Positions 44,210-54,846 of a stretch of 64,000 nt of DNA are shown here, in pieces. The notes under the pieces are model-generated. The model did no database searches. It saw only the letters and a program-made list of their open reading frames with translations, and was not told the DNA's origin. The stretch is from Stereocaulon alpinum (Eukaryota > Ascomycota > Lecanoromycetes > Lecanorales > Stereocaulaceae), in the NCBI GenBank assembly GCA_018257865.1, contig JAEUBA010000059.1, forward strand, positions 1 through 64,000. The letters are read 5' to 3'. A program made the position numbers and the translations under genes. The number at the start of each line of letters is the position of its first letter. Position 1 is the stretch's first letter.

Positions 44210-46089
44210 ATGGAGCCGCAACCCGATTACTCGAAATGGAGCGCCGACGAGCTGGTAGAGCGTGTAACATGTCTGGAGCAACAGCTTAAGGACCAGACAG
44301 CCAAGTGAGCTATTATTGCCTAATTGCTTTACATTGGGACGATACTGATTATGTAGGTAGATATCAATTTCCCTCCGCAACACCCAAGGCCCGATCACCA
44401 TCCCCCAAGCTTAAGAATCTTCGTGTCCTCCGAGAGTTCGACCCCTCGAAGTACTCCACTCGGCTTATTGCACTGAAATTCGCGTATTTGGGCCAGCGCT
44501 ACAATGGGCTCGAATTCCACACCAAGAACAAGACCCCATTGCCCACGGTGGAGGAGAAGCTATGGCAGGCATTGAATAAAGCGAAACTAGTGTTCCCAAA
44601 GCCAAATTCATTGCTAGAACCTGGACAGCCGAACTGGGAAGGATGTGAATACTCGAAGTGCGGGAGGACGGACAAGGGTGTCAGCGCCTTTGGGCAGGTC
44701 GTTGGGATCAGGGTCAGGAGCAATCGTCCTGTTAGTCGGACTCAGACCCCCCCATCGGCAGATGGTACAACTAGCAATGGACATGAGGGGAAGCTATTGC
44801 AGGAAGGGGACGCTGAGATGGCTGCTCCACCCCTTAAATCTGAAGATCTGCTGGCCGAGAACGAAGAATCTACACTCACACCCTCAAGGAGCTCATTGAG
44901 CGAAGAGCCGGAGTCATTTGACCATATCAACGATGAGATACCCTACTGCCAGATCCTCAACCGCCTACTCCCACCAGACATCCGCATGCTAGCTTGGTGT
45001 CCTGCTCCTCCACCGGACTTCTCCGCTCGCTTTGCCTGCAGAGAACGTAGATACAAGTACTTCTTCACACAACCCGCCTTTACACCCACAATCGGCAATC
45101 CTGGTCTTCGTGACAATTTAAAAGGTCCCAACTCAAGGGCAGGCCGTAGAAGAGAAGGCTATCTTAACATCGAGGCAATGCGAGAAGCAGCCCACAAATT
45201 CATCGGCCTTCACGACTTCCGCAATTTCTGTAAGCTCGATTCTAGCAAGCAGATTGACAATTTCGTGCGGCGAATCTTTCACGCAGACATCGAAGAACTT
45301 GATCCACATCATAATCCAGTCGGCTACGTTGGGAAGCCTGGCTTCCAGCAATACGAGGACCCAGACGAAGCACGAGGCTGGCATCTCGACGATTGTATCA
45401 AGGCACAACCTTCTACACCAACCATCTACAGTTTTACGCTACATGGCTCGGCTTTCCTCTGGCATCAGGTCCGGCATATGGTAAGCATACTGTTCCTCAT
45501 CGGACAAGGTCTTGAACAGCCTTCCCTCATCGATGACCTCCTCGACGTCAAGAAATATCCGTGTAAGCCGGAATACGAGATGGCAGATGATGCGCCCTTG
45601 GTGCTGTGGGACTGCGTCTTTCCCAGAGATGACAGCGACAATAGGGAAGATACCATGGGCTGGGTCTACGTAGGCGACTATACGGGCGAAGAGGGAGGCA
45701 TGTTGAAGGCGGGTTTTAGGAAAGGTAGTGGCAGACATGGTGTGGGCGGCATAGTGAACAGCATGTGGCAAGTCTGGAGGAAAAGGAAGATGGATGAGGT
45801 GCTGGCAGGGACGCTTTTGGATGTCGTTGTGGGACAGGGACGCAGCAATATCTTGGACGTGGGAGATGGGGCCTTAAAGTACAGCAGAAGTCAGGAAGTG
45901 TTCCAAGGAGGCGATGCACCAAGGCCTGTCGGTAAGTACATTCCTATACTGGAGAGACCAAGGATGGAGAGCGTGGAGGCTATTAACTTGAAATATGCAA
46001 AGAGGAAGGGATTTGAGCAAAGTGAGGAGATGCGAGCACAAGGTTTTCGGAGAATGGTACCTGATCCCAAGGATAATGGCAATGAGTAA
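44210..46089 (+). CDS. DEG1: tRNA pseudouridine(38/39) synthase Pus3/Deg1
   Basis: Model join(44210..44304,44361..46089), 607 residues, one 56-nt intron. Residues about 66-140 carry the TruA fold: LIALKFAYLGQRYNGLEFH, and YSKCGRTDKGVSAFGQVVGI with the catalytic Asp at about 136. RLLPPDIRMLAWCPAPPDF-type wording, FSARFACRERRYKYFF, HDFRNFCKLD and FLWHQVRHMVSILFLIGQG are the conserved C-terminal motifs. The eukaryotic Deg1/Pus3 branch is indicated by the N-terminal coiled-coil start (LVERVTCLEQQL) and long insertions. It modifies U38/U39 in the tRNA anticodon stem. The gene ends 39 bp from the convergent GEN1 stop codon. Confidence 0.93.
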
Positions 46090-46128
46090 ATGCCAAACTC
46101 TACGTTGACAATATTCAATTGGTATTTA

Positions 46129-48679
46129 CTAGCTAGCAGTCAAGTCTACAACCTCGACGTGATTATACACGTTCTTCAGAGATCCTGCAGCTGCTTCCCA
46201 TGGTTCCAACTGCTTCCAAGCGCCTTCCAAGCTCTCTCTGAGAGCTACAATTCTCTTGGCTGTCTCTACCATTGGCGCTGTTGGTATTTCAGGAGGCAAT
46301 GTCGGAGGCTTGATGTCGTCCTCGATGATTTTCGGAGCTAGTGGAGACAGCAAGGTCGATAGCGAGGGAAGGGAAGAAGAGTCGGCCGGTGGGAGTTTGG
46401 AGATGGTAAACTCTATCCTGCGATTGACCTTTTGCAAACCCAATGTCTGGGTACCTTCGACTACGTCTTCGCTATAGTTCCTCTTGCTACGTTCCGAAGT
46501 TGGTGAACCCAGGTGACTGGCGAGGAAAGGCTCGTTGGCAAGCTGCAGCGGGCTCCGCTTCTTCCTTGGTGATGGTTTGCTCGAGTCGCGTCGAGTGGGT
46601 GTGGAAAGATCCACGACGGTGCTGGCGGTAACATGGTCTCTCGAAGCAATTGGCTTTCCCTCCGCGTCAGAGATGGGAGTCGCGGAGCGTGAATGCCTCC
46701 TCTTTGTCTCAGGAGAGTCTTGAGCTTGCCGTTGCCTTGTACTTTTATGTGCTTGTTCCGTCGCTCCTGTATCATCTGGCGGGTATATACCCAGGGCAGA
46801 GTATCTGGTGGGAGACTTGAACCCAAATGTGTCAGACGGTCTTTTGGCGAGAGTCCAGGGATTGAGGTTGATATCTATGATCGGTGACGAGGAAGGTGAA
46901 AGATTTTGGGGTGAGGTTCCCTTCGCCTCCTTTACTTGCAACGCTTTCGACTTTGTCGCGTGCTTATTCACCTTCTTGCCTATAGGTTTGCGATTCTCCG
47001 CAAGCGCTTTCCTGGATGGACTCTCAAAAGGTTTGGTCAAAGCTGGCGCCAGGAAAATAGGAGGAAATGGGGCTTCGTCTTTCGACTTTTCGCCAGTCTT
47101 CCTTTGCCTAGCGCCAGCTTTAGTGATCTTAACGAATTCGTCCATTGCACCAGATCTCATTCCAGCCGTTGTCATTGCCTTCTTTTCTCTAGCCTTCCGT
47201 GTTGCAAATTTCTTTGGATTTCTCATCTCCTCTTCCCAGGTTTCAACCAACAACGGCAGACCAAGCTTCACATACGTCTCCAATATCCAAACTTTCTCGA
47301 TCTCGGTGGGATCATATGTTGATGGACTCTTCGTCTTGGCGGGACTCCTTGAACGGCCTTTGTCATCCTCACCACCCAATGCCGCCTGTTCATCCCCCGA
47401 GATCCCATCCGTGTAGCCTTGAAAATCGCCCTGCTCCTCCGCATCGATATTCAGGCCCACAATGTCTGCGGGGATGTATGCCACTCTAAGCTCTGGTGTT
47501 CCATCCGTGTTCCAATGCGCTCGGCGCCCACATATGACTTTCACGAGCTTTCCCTCTGCCGACTGCTTAGCTACTTCAGGTTCGTCGTCATGGGTATTTG
47601 AATTGCTCCTCTTTATAAGTTGGTACACTAGCAATGCTGGTGCAAGCCCTCGAACAAATTTCTTCGCACCGGCAAGATACTGCCAGTCGAAAGCTTCAGC
47701 AACGAACATACGTAGTTCGGACACATTGACTTCTTGGATCCAGTCAATATCATCACGTAACCTCGAGACTTTTCCAGGGGAAGAAACGACGGGGTTTGTA
47801 TAATAGTTAAGGACCTTAACGTCAGGGAAGTCGTCCGGTATCCTTATTGTTGTGTGCCGCTGACGGAATAGCTTGCGTTCATTTGTTCGTAGCTCATGCT
47901 CAAGTCTTCGTCTCCACTGCTTGAATCCGTCAGCGTCGTCTCGCGACAGCTGGCATAGCTCATGGCCGAAGCCAGCTTTGGCAGCCTCGCAGGCGATTCT
48001 CATCCCACATCCCGATACACCAGCCGGTATGTAGTCTCCTCCACTCATCAAAGCTACTAAGATCATTCCTTCATTATCCAATCCTGTTGTGTTCTTTGTA
48101 CTTTCCGCATTGTAGACATTTACATGTGTTGGGCTCTTGTTTCCTCTTACTCCCTCAGCCGTCCAATTCCTCAAAGTCATACTGCAACCGAACATTAAAG
48201 TATCCACGTCGTCGCTCAACACAGCATCAACAAGGCCTTCCTTCTGCAAGAGGGCACATTCTGCCTCTGCTTCTCCGGGAGCTGTATGGTACGGGAAACC
48301 GAAGCGCTTTAAAAGCCCTCTAGTGAGGAAGTTGGGCAGACATGCTGCATTACTAGCAACCATATGCCCACGTTTGAAGGGCGGCTTGTTCGGGCCATCG
48401 AAGACAAAAAGAGGGCTTATCGACAGGGTGAGAAGCCTGAGTAGTCGATAGTAAAGGGTCCGAAGGGCAGGATTCTTGCCTCCTTGGCTTGACTGGATTT
48501 GAAATTGCCATATGGAGATGTCTATAGCAATGCGAAGGGGTCGACCAGTCTTCTCAATTTGTTCAACAGCAAGTTTTGATAGTGCTGTCCGTTCTCCTGG
48601 CCCAATTTGCTTGCGGATGCTGTGACCACCTTAGCGGGTAGTCTTTCCATTGGAGGCTGATTTACCCTGGAATGCCCAT
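46129..48679 (-). CDS. YEN1: Holliday-junction resolvase GEN1/Yen1 (XPG family)
   Basis: Model complement(join(46129..48619,48666..48679)), 834 residues. The first exon is only 14 nt (MGIPG) and a 46-nt intron follows; this start restores MGIPGIRKQIGPGER, the invariant XPG N-terminus. Acidic active-site positions are visible: RIAIDIS (Asp 38), FVFDGPNKPPFKR (Asp 79), APGEAEAECALLQ (Glu 121/123) and VLSDDVDTLMFG (Asp 141 onward), then the GGDYIPAGVSGCG helix-hairpin region. The long C-terminal half is basic and disordered with many SP/TP sites, typical of Yen1, which is controlled by cell-cycle phosphorylation. It resolves recombination intermediates in the nucleus. The length and order are normal for filamentous fungi. 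Confidence 0.92.
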
Positions 48680-48936
48680 TGCACGTTCCAGTCATGCTTT
48701 GTAGTATGCTATGCAAGCAATAAAGCTATACGATCAGCTACACTGTTCCCTGTTGGAGAGTATAAGCGAGATTCCACGTGTTTACGGACTTTTCCGCGGA
48801 AAATAGTTTCCCCGTGCCGACGCATCCCACCGAGCAACCTTTGCAGCAACCGTTCAAGGGCTTCACCAAACATCAGTGGGAGCCTAAAGCAGAGTGAAAG
48901 TGGGGAGCAAGAGGCGCGTAACATATCGAAGGCTAT
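48680..48936. promoter_or_regulatory. Bidirectional promoter region GEN1 / ARP10
   Basis: The starts of the two divergent genes are 257 bp apart, so both must share this interval for promoter and 5' UTR. No specific element is identified. Confidence 0.5.
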
Positions 48937-50625
48937 ATGGCTACTACAGCCGGCTACTTCGATCGCAAACCCACATCAAGCGTCAGACCAGGATTATCCC
49001 ATCTCCAACCAGACCCCTCTTCCCCACATACGCCTCAGCAGCAACAAAGAGTCTCCTCCGCCTTCTCATCGCCGTCAATAAGCTACCGAGCAGAAGAAGA
49101 TGCTGTAATACTCGAGTTTGGTACGCGTCATCTCAGCGCTGGCTTTACTGGGGAGAGCTATCCACGCTGTCGGTTGGGCTTTGGGCCTGAAGAGTCCAGA
49201 AGAACCGGAGACTACAGAAGTTGGCTCCCAGGCTACGATGAGAGACCTAGGAAGAAGCAGCGGGTAGAATGCTGGGGCGAAGACCATGAGTTATGGCGAA
49301 TGGATCTGCGAGGATCTGATATGGGAATCGTGGAAGACAAGATTGAGCGTGCGGTTAGGGAAGCGTTCACAAAGTATCTGCTGCTGGACTCTAAATCAAG
49401 GCGTCTACTTGTCATTCTCCCCTCTGTCATACCACATCAATTGCTCTCTACATTACTCTCAACACTATTCAATAACTTCCATATTCCAATCATTACACTG
49501 CTTTCCCCTTCCATTCTAAGCACTGCGGCTGCAGGATGCCGGTCGAGCTTGATTGTCGACATTGGGTGGAGGGAAACGGTTTTGACGGCCGTCTATGACT
49601 ATCGAGAGGTCTGCCAAACCCGGACGACGCGTGCAATGAGCATGGTCACACTGGAGATGGCTAGGCTGCTAAAGATCTACGACAGGCACAACAAGAAGGG
49701 TGCACCATTAACGGCGGTGGAAACATCGAAAGACGAAGAAGCCGCTACCCTGTGTATTGGATTTGATCGGGCTGAAGAAGTGACCACAAGGATGGCATGG
49801 TGTAAAAGCCGGGACACAAACGGCGGCGCGTCTTCGAAGTCCCAGGACCTCTTGGACGACCTAAAGCGAATTTCGATCGTCGAAGACGAGAATGACAGTC
49901 CTTCAGATGGTCCTACCATCTTCATTCCCTCGCCCTCATTTCCCAGTCAAAGCATCTCGATTCCATTTTCACAATTCGCCCAGCCAGTCGAGACATCCCT
50001 GCTAGCAGCCTCCAAAAGAAAAGACGACCTCGACGACCACGAGCAACCGGTCCACACCCTGCTCTATAACACTCTCCTTACTCTATCACCAGACGTTCGC
50101 TCGGTCTGCATGTCACGTATCATTATCACAGGAGGCGGCTCGAACATTCCTGGACTCAAACCTCGACTGCTGGATGAACTTTCTGCAATTGTGAAAGAGC
50201 GCGGCTGGGACCCTGTACGAGGTAAAGCGGCTGATGAGAGACGAAGGAGGCTGAAAGATGTCAGCGCCAACCCACAAGTGCCCCTTCGCACAGACGAAGA
50301 GGTCCCGGAAGATCCTTCGACCATTTTATCAGCTGCTATGGCGCCGCAGGTCACCGACCCCTTCGAGGAAAAGCTTCGACGTGAGCGAAACAAGGACTCA
50401 AAAGGAACTGTGTCCGGAGTTATCCGCGGCGTCGTGACTTTAGGAGCATGGACTGGTGGGAGCCTGATTGCGAATCTGCGCATCAAGGGCGTTGTAGAGA
50501 TTGAGAAGGATTCTTTCTTGCAGCATGGACTTGCCGGGGCCAGGCGAGAAGCTGAGGCAAGCAATGTGCAGCAAAAGGTGGGAAGAGGGGAGAGGGCTGG
50601 GTGGACGCTGGGGGCATGGGCTTGA
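48937..50625 (+). CDS. Actin-related protein Arp10/Ro7-like (dynactin)
   Basis: A 562-residue single-exon frame. After a low-complexity start, residues about 55-70 read DAVILEFGTRHLSAGFTGE, the actin-fold nucleotide loop 1. Later come LLVILPSVIPHQLLSTLLSTLFN, SSLIVDIGWRETVLTAVYD (phosphate loop 2) and SRIIITGGGSNIPGLKPRLLDEL (the actin VLSGG/GGxxxIPG adenosine loop). The C-terminus holds GAWTGGSLIANL. Strong divergence from actin with conserved loops, and length above 500, fit fungal Arp10 (Ro-7), a subunit of the dynactin pointed end needed for dynein-driven transport. Assignment to Arp10 rather than another divergent Arp is by overall layout. Confidence 0.82.
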   Translation: MATTAGYFDRKPTSSVRPGLSHLQPDPSSPHTPQQQQRVSSAFSSPSISYRAEEDAVILEFGTRHLSAGFTGESYPRCRLGFGPEESRRTGDYRSWLPGYDERPRKKQRVECWGEDHELWRMDLRGSDMGIVEDKIERAVREAFTKYLLLDSKSRRLLVILPSVIPHQLLSTLLSTLFNNFHIPIITLLSPSILSTAAAGCRSSLIVDIGWRETVLTAVYDYREVCQTRTTRAMSMVTLEMARLLKIYDRHNKKGAPLTAVETSKDEEAATLCIGFDRAEEVTTRMAWCKSRDTNGGASSKSQDLLDDLKRISIVEDENDSPSDGPTIFIPSPSFPSQSISIPFSQFAQPVETSLLAASKRKDDLDDHEQPVHTLLYNTLLTLSPDVRSVCMSRIIITGGGSNIPGLKPRLLDELSAIVKERGWDPVRGKAADERRRRLKDVSANPQVPLRTDEEVPEDPSTILSAAMAPQVTDPFEEKLRRERNKDSKGTVSGVIRGVVTLGAWTGGSLIANLRIKGVVEIEKDSFLQHGLAGARREAEASNVQQKVGRGERAGWTLGAWA

Positions 50626-50664
50626 AGAGATGGAAGTTATAAGATGAGATTTATTCGTTAAACG

Positions 50665-51792
50665 TCAACAGAAGACCTTGAAGAAGCCCCAAAGTCCCAG
50701 CCCACTCAATACGGGTATCGTTACGTTATCGTCCCAGCCGAAAATATCGACGACTTCGCTGGCGCTGGCTATGAATCCGCTCCACAGACTCACTATGCCC
50801 AAAGCCACCCATCCGCCTACGGTCCCTTGCTCACTTGTCAACTTCAATGGTTCTCTGACCATATCAGGAAGCGTCAAGGTTCCTGTAAACATGAATCCCT
50901 CATTATATCCGAATTTCGGCACCGCCCACCCGTAGAATATACCCGCAGTCAAAATTCCTACAACCATGGCTGCGGCGCTGCCCGCCAAACTCTTGCCCTT
51001 GCGTATCCGCGGTGTATACCGTCCGTACAACCTCCCGAAAGTGCTAGCAGCCGTATCGCACCAACTCAGTAGTAATACGCTCATCGGGCCCACATCCTTT
51101 GGGAAGAATCTGAGCACGGTCCAAGCTCCTAACAGGTACCATATGACTCCATTGTAGCCATCGACCTCACTTTCACGCATTAAAGCTCCTAGGCACCTTA
51201 TGTATAAGCGATTAAAGGCGGGAAAGGTATGTCGTGCATAATCAACGCTGGCGATCGGTATGAGTGCGCCCAACAGCCACGGGTGTATCGTCGCCGCTGT
51301 GGTGCCACGGGAGTAGAGGTGGAGTGTGAAGAAGCCTATGGAGAGATGGAGAACTTTGCGGGGTATTTCGTGCCGGTGGACGAAGGAGCGCCAATGTCTG
51401 TGTATAGGGATCAGACCTAGTGGTGAGGGAGAGCGGGAGATGTCGCGCCAGTAGGATGACGAGGGGGAGGCGGCGGAGGAGGGGGAGAGATGGCCGTCAG
51501 ATAAAGGCGTAGAGTCTGGCGGTTTCTTGACAGGCTGTGAAGTCTTTGATGTGCCAGCTTTCTGTAGTCTTGCGTGGGTCTTTGGACTGCGACTACGCGC
51601 TCGTGACCGTTTCTCGAGACTGGAATCTGAAGCCTCCGGCTCGGAATCTTCGGATATAGCACTCGGTGATGTATGCCTTTTCGCAGCGGTGCGGGTTATG
51701 GGGGCGAAGTAGCTATCGGCGCGGTTCTCTGTAGGTGTGGGTGTGGGAGATATGACTCGAGGCGTGCTGGGCACTTGGTACTGCTGCGACAT
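50665..51792 (-). CDS. DGK1: CTP-dependent diacylglycerol kinase Dgk1
   Basis: 375 residues, single exon. The ATG at 51,792 (MSQQYQVPSTPR) is used because the longer frame opens without ATG. Residues 1-125 are Ser/Pro-rich and disordered. From 141 the catalytic part begins HEIPRKVLHLSIGFFTLHLY, the Dgk1/CTP-transferase signature, followed by several membrane helices, YNGVIWYLLGAWTVLRFFPKD, LLLSWCDTAASTFGRLYGRYTP, KGKSLAGSAAAMVVG and the C-terminal SEVVDIFGWDDNVTIPVLSG. Dgk1 phosphorylates diacylglycerol with CTP in the ER and nuclear membrane, opposing phosphatidate phosphatase in lipid homeostasis. Confidence 0.9.
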   Translation of the reverse strand: MSQQYQVPSTPRVISPTPTPTENRADSYFAPITRTAAKRHTSPSAISEDSEPEASDSSLEKRSRARSRSPKTHARLQKAGTSKTSQPVKKPPDSTPLSDGHLSPSSAASPSSSYWRDISRSPSPLGLIPIHRHWRSFVHRHEIPRKVLHLSIGFFTLHLYSRGTTAATIHPWLLGALIPIASVDYARHTFPAFNRLYIRCLGALMRESEVDGYNGVIWYLLGAWTVLRFFPKDVGPMSVLLLSWCDTAASTFGRLYGRYTPRIRKGKSLAGSAAAMVVGILTAGIFYGWAVPKFGYNEGFMFTGTLTLPDMVREPLKLTSEQGTVGGWVALGIVSLWSGFIASASEVVDIFGWDDNVTIPVLSGLGLWGFFKVFC

Positions 51793-52280
51793 TGTAAAGG
51801 TTGTTCTAAAGGAGTGGAATGGCGGCAAAGCCGAAGGAATATTCAAAGACAACGACCAAGAACGTAATACAGGGTGAATCAGGCTTGTAGTAGAGTGGAG
51901 TTTTGTATCTAATTGCTTTTCGTCCGCTATCGTAACGGTGATTGGGCCTTATTGCCCGAGCACATCGGTCCTAATAGCAGGGAATGACATGGCTGGATGG
52001 AGTGGGGCCTAAGGCGTAGGCACCAGTAGAGCTCGGATAACAAGTCTGGCTTCGAGAATCGCTGCAGACTTCGCTGTTGTGATCTTGTTTAAGATGCTGA
52101 TGATGACAGGAAACGGTCATAGAATCTTGCCGCAAAACGCGGCAATCCTAGAACTAGCCGAGTGCCAATAATTTTAGTCCTACTTTCCAGATAGGTAACT
52201 GTCCCGAGAAGAATTCTTCCCCACGATGCTCGATAACCTGCTGTGTACAAACATTGACTCTGTAGCGTTTCGAAGCCAAA
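51793..52280. promoter_or_regulatory. Bidirectional promoter region DGK1 / SPB4
   Basis: A 488-bp interval between two divergent start codons. It contains ordinary sequence and no gene; the elements that act here cannot be named from sequence alone. Confidence 0.5.
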
Positions 52281-54209
52281 ATGATCCCCGAGAGCGGAGC
52301 GGTTCTGGCTAAGCCTCCACCCTCGGTGTCCAGAGCTTGGGAAGCCCTGACACCTCCAATTGCGGAATGGATCCTAGGTGCGACCTCGAGTATGGGTTTC
52401 AAGAGGATGACTCCGGTACAAGCAAGCGCAATTTCTCTGTTCATGGGCAATAAGGATGTCGTGGTGGAAGCTGTCACTGGGTCAGGCAAGACCCTGACCT
52501 TTCTCATTCCCATAGTGGAAAAATTACTACGATTGGAAGAACGGGCAAAGAAACATCATGTCAATGCGATTGTCATCTCACCAACAAGGGAGCTTGCAAG
52601 CCAGATAAATGGGGTCTTAAGATCTCTGCTGGCCTTCCATGGACCTTCCACTGCGGCAATCAGAGCAATGAATGCGGAGTCCGATTCTGAGGATATTGAA
52701 CAGCCCACACCAACATATCCCTTATCTGGTCCAGTCGTGATACCGCAGCTACTGGTCGGAGGAGACACTTCCCCAGCCCAAGATCTCAGCCAATTCCTCA
52801 AAAACTCGCCTAACTTCCTCATAGCTACCCCTGGTCGTCTTCTCGAAATACTCTCTTCGCCGCACGTGCGCTGTCCTCAGTCATCATTCGAGGTTCTCGT
52901 GTTAGATGAAGCAGACCGATTACTAGATCTAGGCTTCAAAGATGACCTGCAAAAGATACTGGGTCGGTTACCGAAACAGAGGCGAACTGGTCTCTTCAGC
53001 GCAAGTGTCAGCGAGGCAGTGGACCAAATTGTAAGAGTCGGGCTACGCAATCCTGTGAAGATACAGGTCAAAGTTAAGGGCGCAAATGGCGAAGTCGATC
53101 GCAGAACCCCTTCTAGTCTACAGATGAGCTATCTGGTCACTCCTGCGTCCCACAAACTCCCGGCCCTCTCTAGGATCCTCTCGTTACTAGAACCGTTACC
53201 GACTAAGACGATCATCTATCTCTCCACCTGCGCTGCCGTTGACTATTTTCAGCACGCTTTGCCTTCAGTCCTACCAAAGCGAGATGACCAAACATTCGCG
53301 CTTGTCCCACTTCATGGCAAACATCCCCCCAAGGTCCGACAGAAGAACTTCATTCTTTTCTCCAACACGATTATACCATCTATCCTCTTAACAACTGATG
53401 TCGCCGCAAGAGGTCTCGATATACCACAGGTGGACCTCGTGGTACAAATAGATCCACCGAGTGATCCTAAGGTCTTTCTCCACCGCTGTGGACGAGCCGG
53501 AAGAGCTGGTCGGAAAGGCCTGAGTGTCATATTCTTGCAACCTGGAAGAGAAGAGGATTACGTACCGTTCCTTGATATCCGGAAAACACCAATTACTTCC
53601 CTGATAACACCGGATGTCCAGGTCACTCAGAGAGACGTCCGAACTGCAACACAGGCAATAAGGCAAGCGGTCTTAACTGATCACGCTTACCACGATAAAG
53701 CACAGCGTGCCTTCGTCAGCTGGGTCCAGGCTTACAGCAAACACCAAGCGAGTAGTATTTTCAGGGTAGCAGATCTCGACTGGGCTGATCTAGGGAACGC
53801 GTGGGGTTTGCTCAAGCTGCCAAAGATGCCAGAAGTCAAGAATTGGCAAGGCGACAGATCATTAGGGACTGACGTAGATTGGCAGGCTTACGCATACAAG
53901 GACAAGAAGAGAGAAGAATCGAGACAGCAGGCCATGGCTACTAGGGTAGAAGGATCCACCGTGGTTGACAACAAGATTCGGCCTAAGAAGAAACAAAGCA
54001 AGAGAGCTTGGAGTGACAAACATGACCAACAGGAGGAAAGAGAGGACCGCAGGAACAAGAGACAGAGAAGGCGAGATCGCGATAGGTGGGAGCAGATGAC
54101 ACCTGAGGAGCGCGACAAGCACCGAGAGCTTGAGCGTATGATTGAAGAGGTGAAAGCGAAGAAGATGAAAGAAGATCAGTATGGAGATTTTGAGGGCTTT
54201 AATGACTAG
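52281..54209 (+). CDS. SPB4: DEAD-box ATP-dependent RNA helicase Spb4
   Basis: 642 residues, single exon. The Q motif is GFKRMTPVQASAI (39-51), Walker A AVTGSGKT (64-71), then PTRELASQ (101-108), ATPGRL, VLDEADRLLDLGF (DEAD at 209-212), motif III FSAS in place of the usual SAT, LTTDVAARGLDIPQVD and HRCGRAGRAGRKG. A C-terminal extension after about residue 480 ends in a strongly basic/acidic coiled coil (about 570-640). The LDEADRLLDLGF and C-terminal layout are those of Spb4 (human DDX55), needed in the nucleolus for 60S subunit and 27S pre-rRNA processing. Confidence 0.92.
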   Translation: MIPESGAVLAKPPPSVSRAWEALTPPIAEWILGATSSMGFKRMTPVQASAISLFMGNKDVVVEAVTGSGKTLTFLIPIVEKLLRLEERAKKHHVNAIVISPTRELASQINGVLRSLLAFHGPSTAAIRAMNAESDSEDIEQPTPTYPLSGPVVIPQLLVGGDTSPAQDLSQFLKNSPNFLIATPGRLLEILSSPHVRCPQSSFEVLVLDEADRLLDLGFKDDLQKILGRLPKQRRTGLFSASVSEAVDQIVRVGLRNPVKIQVKVKGANGEVDRRTPSSLQMSYLVTPASHKLPALSRILSLLEPLPTKTIIYLSTCAAVDYFQHALPSVLPKRDDQTFALVPLHGKHPPKVRQKNFILFSNTIIPSILLTTDVAARGLDIPQVDLVVQIDPPSDPKVFLHRCGRAGRAGRKGLSVIFLQPGREEDYVPFLDIRKTPITSLITPDVQVTQRDVRTATQAIRQAVLTDHAYHDKAQRAFVSWVQAYSKHQASSIFRVADLDWADLGNAWGLLKLPKMPEVKNWQGDRSLGTDVDWQAYAYKDKKREESRQQAMATRVEGSTVVDNKIRPKKKQSKRAWSDKHDQQEEREDRRNKRQRRRDRDRWEQMTPEERDKHRELERMIEEVKAKKMKEDQYGDFEGFND

Positions 54210-54846
54210 ATGACGTACTCCACGTAGGGCTTGATTGTACTCAAGCGTGCCATGCTACATCTTGATGTTTGTACACCATTCGCTTGCTATTTCCCATCGT
54301 TTCCACTTAGACACAGCCTCGTCCAAACAGAAATCAGCTCATGTATTCCAGGGCGGGGCATCCCCATAAGCGAGACACCCAAGCGAGCCACTACAGCGTA
54401 CAGTATTTGACGCCTATCAAGGTGGTTTATGAACTACTTTCTGTTCTTTACAAAACAGCGTCCCAGGCATTGGCCCATCCCCTGCGCGTCCGGGCCGCAC
54501 CCAATCCCGAGTCTCCCCATCAATACATTACAGTGTTGCATTGTGCCTCTCATCCTTTGTCTCAACATTCCTGGTCCCGATCATATTGACCGCAACAGCG
54601 CCAAGTCTACATGAGGGTCAGTAAGGTAGAGAAGACGAGCGAATGCGCCGTTGCCGTCAATACAATCAGGACCCGTCTGAGACAGGGTTTTTTGAGCCAA
54701 TCGTTGGACGCGTTGCCCTCTGCTGCATGCCAGGTGAGGTCTGATCTCATGATGTTGTCGTATCGCTGGTTTTCGAAGGGTCTATAAGTCCCGCTCCTTG
54801 AGACTAGAAAGCTCGTCTTATCAAGTTCAAGACCAAGATAGCAATC
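54210..54846. other. Intergenic, no gene recognised
   Basis: The 3' side of SPB4 and the former promoter of the decayed P450. Short frames only. Confidence 0.5.
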
